From: Massilia sp. UBA2604 | Lineage (GTDB): Bacteria > Pseudomonadota > Gammaproteobacteria > Burkholderiales > Burkholderiaceae_D | DNA length: 10,325 nt | Direction: 5' to 3' | NCBI GenBank assembly: GCA_002339265.1 | Contig: DDKG01000332.1 | Location: 12,022-22,346 of the forward strand | In this document: positions 5,645 to 10,325 of the stretch, one piece after another | How positions within the stretch are numbered: position 1 is the stretch's first letter | Layout of the letters: the number at the start of each line of letters is the position of its first letter | Program-made: the position numbers and the translations under genes | Notes under the pieces: model-generated | What the model was told of the DNA's origin: nothing | What the model saw: only the letters and a program-made list of their open reading frames with translations | The model's database searches: none

Positions 5645-6801
5645 TTAGCGGCGGCCGAACATCATCAGGTCGGCGAGCAGGGTGCGGGCGGGGCGGGCCA
5701 GGTCGAGGGCGGCCAGGCCCAGGCCCAGCAGCGGTTGCAGCGGCTTGCTGCCGGTGAAGGCGCGGGCCATGGTGTCGGTCAGGCCGATCGTCAGCTTGCG
5801 GTCTTGCGCGCGCTCTTCCAGGAAGCGGCCGATCGCGGCCGAGTTGGCGCCGCGCGCCAGCTGGCGCGCCAGCACGGCGGCGTCGCGCAGGCCCAGGTTA
5901 AGGCCCTGGCCGGCTACCGGGTGCAGGGTTTGTGCGGCATTGCCGATGGCGACCGTGCGCGCCGTTGCCCGCGCCTCGGCGTTCAGGCCGAGGGGGAAGG
6001 CGACGCGGGAGGATACTTTCGTGAAGGTTCCCAGGCGGGTGCCGAAGGCGTCGCCCAGCTGCTGCAGGAACGCCGTGTCGTCGAGGTCGAGAATGCCCGC
6101 CGCGCGCTCGGGGCGTACGCACCACACCAGCGCATATTGATGGCCATCGGCGCCGTCTTCCGGCAGCAGGGCCAGCGGGCCCTCGTCGGTGAAGCGCTCG
6201 AAGGCGCGGTGCGCGATCGGCGCGGCGCTCGTCACGCGCGCGATCACGGCGGTCTGGTCGTAGTCGCGGCTCGTGGCGCGACCGTCCTGCTGGCCGAAGA
6301 TGCCGCCTTCGGCCTGCACCGCCACCTGCGCGCGCACCGTGCGGCCGTCGTCCAGCGCCAGCAGCGCGCCATCGGGCGTTTCGTCCAGCGACTGCACGCG
6401 CGCCGGGCGCAGCACGGCAACGCCGGCGGCCTCGCAGCGCCGTGCCAGCGCGTCGACCACGGCGCCGTAGCGCGTCACATAGCCCAGCGCCTCGACATCG
6501 TGATCGCGCCGGTCCATCAGGCTGCGGCCCAGCTGGCCGCGGCGCGAGACGTGGATCTGGTGGATCGCGGTGGCCGGCAGCGGCCAGGCGTCGACTTCGT
6601 CCAGCAGTTGCACGCTGCCCCAGGACAGCGCGATCGAGCGCGGGTCCGAGATCGCCTGGCCCAGCGACTTGCCGTCGATCAGGGCGATGCGCGCGCCCGG
6701 CACGCCGCGCCGCACCAGGAAGGCGGCCAGCGCCAGGCCCACCGGGCCGGCGCCGCAGATCGCCACGTCGAAGTCCAGCTCGTGTTTTTGTTCCAGCTCC
6801 G

Positions 6802-6805
<4 letters not shown>
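5645..6805 (-). CDS. ubiH: UbiH-type FAD monooxygenase of ubiquinone biosynthesis
   Basis: This 386-residue flavoprotein of the UbiH/UbiF/VisC/COQ6 family hydroxylates the aromatic ring of a ubiquinone precursor (C6 of the ring in E. coli UbiH), probably at the membrane within the Ubi complex. The FAD-binding GxGxxG appears as CGAGPVGLALA (17-27). DPRSIALSWGS (54-64) is the conserved region after the FAD ribose site. The second FAD motif is GNAAQTLHPVAGQGLNLGLR (288-307). The GNAAQTLHP form, with Asn and Gln, is that of E. coli UbiH, whereas UbiI and UbiF have GDAAH. The later TIGLTDTMARAF (339-350) also matches UbiH. The start overlaps the pepP stop by 4 nt (ATGA), as expected for the last of four coupled genes; pepP-ubiH adjacency is also found in E. 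coli. The regiospecificity in this organism is not provable from sequence. Confidence 0.9.
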
Positions 6806-8138
<1,333 letters not shown>

Positions 8139-8139
<1 letters not shown>

Positions 8140-8861
8140 CACGAAGCCGTCTTGGCCGCCCGCAGCGGCGCGTTCAGTTCTTCCAGCTGGCCCACGGTGC
8201 CGACATTGACCCACTGGCCCTGGTAGATTTCGCCGCCGACCCGGCCCTGCTCGATGAACTTGCGCATCAGGGGACCGAACTTGAGGAATTCGCCGGCCTT
8301 GATCCCGTCGAACATCTCGGCGCGGTACACGCCGATGCCCGCGAAATTCCATTTGGTGGCGCCGTCGTTCTTGAGCGTGTACATGTCGAGCGCGAAGTCG
8401 CCCTCCGGGTTGTGCCACGGGTTCGGCGTCAGCCACAGCCAGGCGATGTCGCGCTTGTCGACCGGATAGGGAACGCCCACCGCATCGATATCCTTCAGCG
8501 CATCGAGCGCCAGCGAGAAATCGAAATAGGGCGCATAGATGTCGCCCGACACGGCCAGGAACGGTTCGTCGCCCAAGAGGTGCAGCGCGTTGGCGATGCC
8601 GCCCGCCGTCTCGAGCGGCGTCGGCTCGTGCGAATACACGATGCGCGCGCCATAGCGGCTGCCGTCGCCCAGTTCGTCCTCGATCATGTGGCCGAGGTGG
8701 GAGTGGTTGATCACGATATCAAGGATCCCGGCGCGCACCAGGTTCAGCACGTGCCAGGTGATCAGGGGCCGTCCGCGCACTTTCAGCAAGGGCTTGGGGC
8801 AGCTGTCGGTCAGGGGCCGCATGCGCTCGCCGCGCCCGGCGGCGAAAATCATCGCTTTCAT
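8139..8861 (-). CDS. murU: N-acetylmuramate alpha-1-phosphate uridylyltransferase MurU
   Basis: MurU joins UTP and MurNAc-1-phosphate to give UDP-MurNAc in the cell-wall recycling route that bypasses fosfomycin-sensitive MurA (described in Pseudomonas putida). The 240-residue protein begins with the nucleotidyltransferase signature AAGRGERMRPLT (7-18) and PKPL (22-25). INHSHLGHMIEDELGDGSR (51-69) and LETAGGI (83-89) closely resemble P. putida MurU. SGDI at 105-108 supplies the metal-binding Asp107. The second metal-binding position, WVDVGT in P. putida, reads WVNVGT (Asn219) here. The neighbour amgK encodes the preceding enzyme and ends 7 nt before this ATG, which makes MurU far more likely than a mannose- or glucose-1-phosphate transferase. 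The stop overlaps pepP by one base. Confidence 0.92.
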
Positions 8862-8868
8862 GAAGGCC

Positions 8869-9927
8869 TCAGAAGGTATAGCCGACTTGCGGCGCCTTGT
8901 CTTCGAGCGCGTCGAGCAGGCGCAGCAGCGGCTTGAGTTCGGTGTAGCGGTTGGCCGTCTTGCGCACGTAGTCGAGCACCGTCGGCAGGTCGCCCATGTA
9001 GTGCGACTTGTTGTCGCGGTAGTTCAGGCGGCAGAAGATGCCGAGGATCTTCAGGTGGCGCTGGATGGCCATGAACTCGAAATCGCGGTAGAAGGCGTCG
9101 ATGTCCGGATTCACCGGCAGGCCGGCCTGCTTCGCGCTCTGCCAGTAGCGCACCACCCAGTCCAGCACGATCTCTTCGTCCCACTGGATGTAGGCGTCGC
9201 GCAGCAGCGACGCCAGGTCGTAGGTGACGGGGCCGTACACGGCGTCCTGGAAATCGAGCACGCCGGGATTGCCCTGGTCGAGGAACATCAGGTTACGCGA
9301 ATGGAAATCGCGGTGCATGAACACCTGCTGCTGCGCCAGCACGTTCGCGGTGATCGCCTCGAACACCTTGTCCAGGGTAGCCTGCTGTTTCTCGTCCAGG
9401 GTCACGCCCAGGTGGCGGTTCAGGTACCACTCGGGGAAGATGTTCAGCTCGCGCTGGATGAAGGCGCGGTCGAACTCGGGCAGCACGCCCGGCTGGCTGG
9501 CCATCTGGAACTTGAGCAGGGCGTCGACCGCGTCCGAATACATGAAGGCGGCGTTGTCGCTGCTCAGGCGCGACAGGTAGGTGGTGTTGCCCAGGTCGCC
9601 CAGCAGCAGGAAGCCCTGTTCGACATTGCGCGCGGCGATCGCCGGCACGGTCACACCGGCATCGAACAGCAGGCCCTGCACGTGGATGAAGGCCGGCACG
9701 TTCTCGCGCTCCGGCGGCGCATCCATGGCCACCAGGGTGGCGCCCAGTTTATCCTGCATGGCCGGCACGACGTCGTAGCGGAAGTAGCGGCGAAAGCTCG
9801 CATCGATCGATGCCGGACGGCCGGTGCCGACTTCCACCAGGCCGGTCGAGGCCAGCCATTCGTTCAGTAGCGCAAGGCGAGCATCTGCATTGGCGGAAGT
9901 GGAAGAATTTTGATACAAGGATGACAT
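8869..9927 (-). CDS. amgK: N-acetylmuramate/N-acetylglucosamine anomeric kinase AmgK
   Basis: AmgK phosphorylates MurNAc (and GlcNAc) at C1 using ATP, the first step of the AmgK-MurU recycling path. The 352-residue protein is of the aminoglycoside phosphotransferase fold. SFRRYFR (44-50) lies in the N-lobe, Brenner's catalytic motif is HRDFHSRN (205-212, Asp207 the base), and the metal-binding DFQD is at 225-228, followed by YGPVTYDLASLLRDAY. The late FEFMAIQRHLKILGIFCRL region is characteristic of this subgroup. An aminoglycoside-resistance role is unlikely given murU directly downstream. ATG 9927 is the track-supported start, but the ribosome site is poor and the first 15 residues are Ser- and Asn-rich and unlike the family; the true start could be slightly downstream. 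It is the first gene of the minus-strand operon amgK-murU-pepP-ubiH. Confidence 0.93.
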   Translation of the reverse strand: MSSLYQNSSTSANADARLALLNEWLASTGLVEVGTGRPASIDASFRRYFRYDVVPAMQDKLGATLVAMDAPPERENVPAFIHVQGLLFDAGVTVPAIAARNVEQGFLLLGDLGNTTYLSRLSSDNAAFMYSDAVDALLKFQMASQPGVLPEFDRAFIQRELNIFPEWYLNRHLGVTLDEKQQATLDKVFEAITANVLAQQQVFMHRDFHSRNLMFLDQGNPGVLDFQDAVYGPVTYDLASLLRDAYIQWDEEIVLDWVVRYWQSAKQAGLPVNPDIDAFYRDFEFMAIQRHLKILGIFCRLNYRDNKSHYMGDLPTVLDYVRKTANRYTELKPLLRLLDALEDKAPQVGYTF

Positions 9928-10041
9928 GAAGCGGCCTGACGAATCCGGTTGGTTGAGCTAATTCCCATATAATAAGGGATTCATTCTAAAAAAACCGCCC
10001 TTTATGGTGCATGTCCGATTTTCCATGAGCTGCGATTTTCC
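9928..10041. promoter_or_regulatory. Divergent amgK/lptD intergenic region
   Basis: This 114-bp spacer must serve amgK leftward and lptD rightward. A perfect TATAAT stands at 9968-9973 on the plus strand, but no good -35 is found 16-18 nt upstream. On the other strand the same AT-rich block reads TATTAT, so one block could serve either direction. A short inverted repeat TCCC (9963-9966) and GGGA (9976-9979) encloses it. Eight As (9988-9994 region) lie downstream. No clear Shine-Dalgarno sequence precedes any of the ATGs at 10004, 10011, 10025 or 10042. Confidence 0.35.
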
Positions 10042-10049
10042 ATGAGCTG
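10016..10049 (+). repeat. Perfect 17-bp tandem duplication over the lptD start codon
   Basis: CGATTTTCCATGAGCTG occurs twice head to tail, at 10016-10032 and 10033-10049, without a mismatch. Each copy carries an ATG (10025 and 10042). Because 17 is not a multiple of three, the first ATG is out of frame with lptD and opens a 6-codon ORF (MSCDFP) whose TGA at 10043-10045 overlaps the second ATG. The ATG at 10004 is in frame with the first copy and would reach the same stop after 13 codons. Confidence 0.95.
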
Positions 10050-10325
10050 GTCGTCACGCCAACCTTTCCCACCGAGGCAGGTACTCGCGCTCTATGCACT
10101 GGTTTCCGCAACCGCGGCCCCGGCATTCGCCCAGACCGTCCCCCCAGCGCCGCAAGCTGAAGAAGACCTTCCCGTCGTGATCCAGGCCGAAGAGATCGGC
10201 GGCCGTCCCGACCGGCGGCTGGACCTCAACCGCAACGTCGAGATCACGCGCGGCCAGAGCGGCATCACCGCCGATACCGCCTGCTACCTGCGGGTCGAGG
10301 ACGAAGTCACGGCCACCGGCAACGT
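10042..10325 (+). CDS. lptD: LPS-assembly protein LptD, N-terminal part (runs off the right edge)
   Basis: LptD is the outer-membrane beta-barrel that, with LptE, inserts lipopolysaccharide into the outer leaflet. The visible 94 codons encode a signal peptide with a basic n-region (R6, R12), a hydrophobic core LALYALVSATAAP, and a likely signal peptidase I site after AFA at residue 30. After a short Pro- and Glu-rich linker comes the periplasmic jellyroll (OstA/LptD_N) start: VVIQAEEIGGRPDRRLDLNR and then VEITRGQSGITADTA and VEDEVTATGN, typical of LptD. LptA is excluded by the IQAEEIGGRPDR form and context: lptD beside amgK-murU is a known arrangement in Pseudomonas. ATG 10042 is the only ATG, GTG or TTG in frame after the upstream in-frame stop at 9973-9975; the ATGs at 10004, 10011 and 10025 are out of frame. 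Confidence 0.9.
   Translation, partial: MSWSSRQPFPPRQVLALYALVSATAAPAFAQTVPPAPQAEEDLPVVIQAEEIGGRPDRRLDLNRNVEITRGQSGITADTACYLRVEDEVTATGN

Noticed and set aside
8140..8436. N-terminal extension of pepP by 99 codons
   Set aside because: It overlaps murU in another frame and does not resemble any aminopeptidase P sequence; the ATG at 8139 gives the normal family length.
8869..9927. Aminoglycoside resistance phosphotransferase
   Set aside because: The fold is shared, but the murU neighbour and the subgroup-specific C-terminal region point to AmgK.
10025..10045. Mini-ORF MSCDFP as a real leader-peptide gene
   Set aside because: It arises from the tandem duplication and has no ribosome site; kept as a finding about the start region rather than called as a gene.

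Overview
This window looks like chromosomal DNA from a high-GC betaproteobacterium, most likely Burkholderiales and plausibly an Oxalobacteraceae/Massilia-type organism. That placement is inferred from base composition, protein character and gene order; no database was searched. The evidence includes mnmA beside nudJ, a three-gene proton-translocating transhydrogenase, an amgK-murU pair divergent from lptD, and pepP next to ubiH. All genes are housekeeping or stress-related. I see no rRNA, tRNA, CRISPR array, prophage or intact transposase.

Layout from left to right. (1) On the minus strand, nudJ is followed 18 nt later by the 5' part of mnmA, which runs off the left edge. (2) On the plus strand is the operon pntAA-pntAB-pntB, encoding the NAD(P) transhydrogenase as separate dI, dII and dII/dIII polypeptides. 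(3) Positions 3952-5637 hold a small module: a NemR-like TetR repressor gene, a rho-independent terminator, and a DJ-1/PfpI (Hsp31/glyoxalase III-like) gene. It is bracketed by two copies, in opposite orientation, of a GGGTCAGAGTCG-type inverted repeat. The same 15-bp palindrome, TAGACGACYGGTCTA, lies in both promoters, so the regulator probably controls itself and the DJ-1 enzyme. (4) On the minus strand is a tightly packed set read in the order amgK-murU-pepP-ubiH: two peptidoglycan-recycling enzymes, aminopeptidase P and a ubiquinone hydroxylase. (5) Divergent from amgK, the 5' end of lptD (LPS assembly) begins and runs off the right edge. Its start codon sits in a perfect 17-bp tandem duplication.

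How the genes fit together. The transhydrogenase supplies NADPH using the proton gradient. The NemR-like/DJ-1 module looks like an electrophile or methylglyoxal response device: the repressor keeps the Cys and Lys known to form the redox switch of E. coli NemR. AmgK and MurU convert recovered MurNAc to UDP-MurNAc for cell-wall synthesis, and lptD next door builds the outer membrane, so the right end has an envelope theme. UbiH supports the respiratory quinone pool.

The most interesting observations are the self-contained repressor/operator/DJ-1 module with its flanking repeats, and the start-codon duplication of lptD, which creates an out-of-frame mini-ORF ending on the true start codon.
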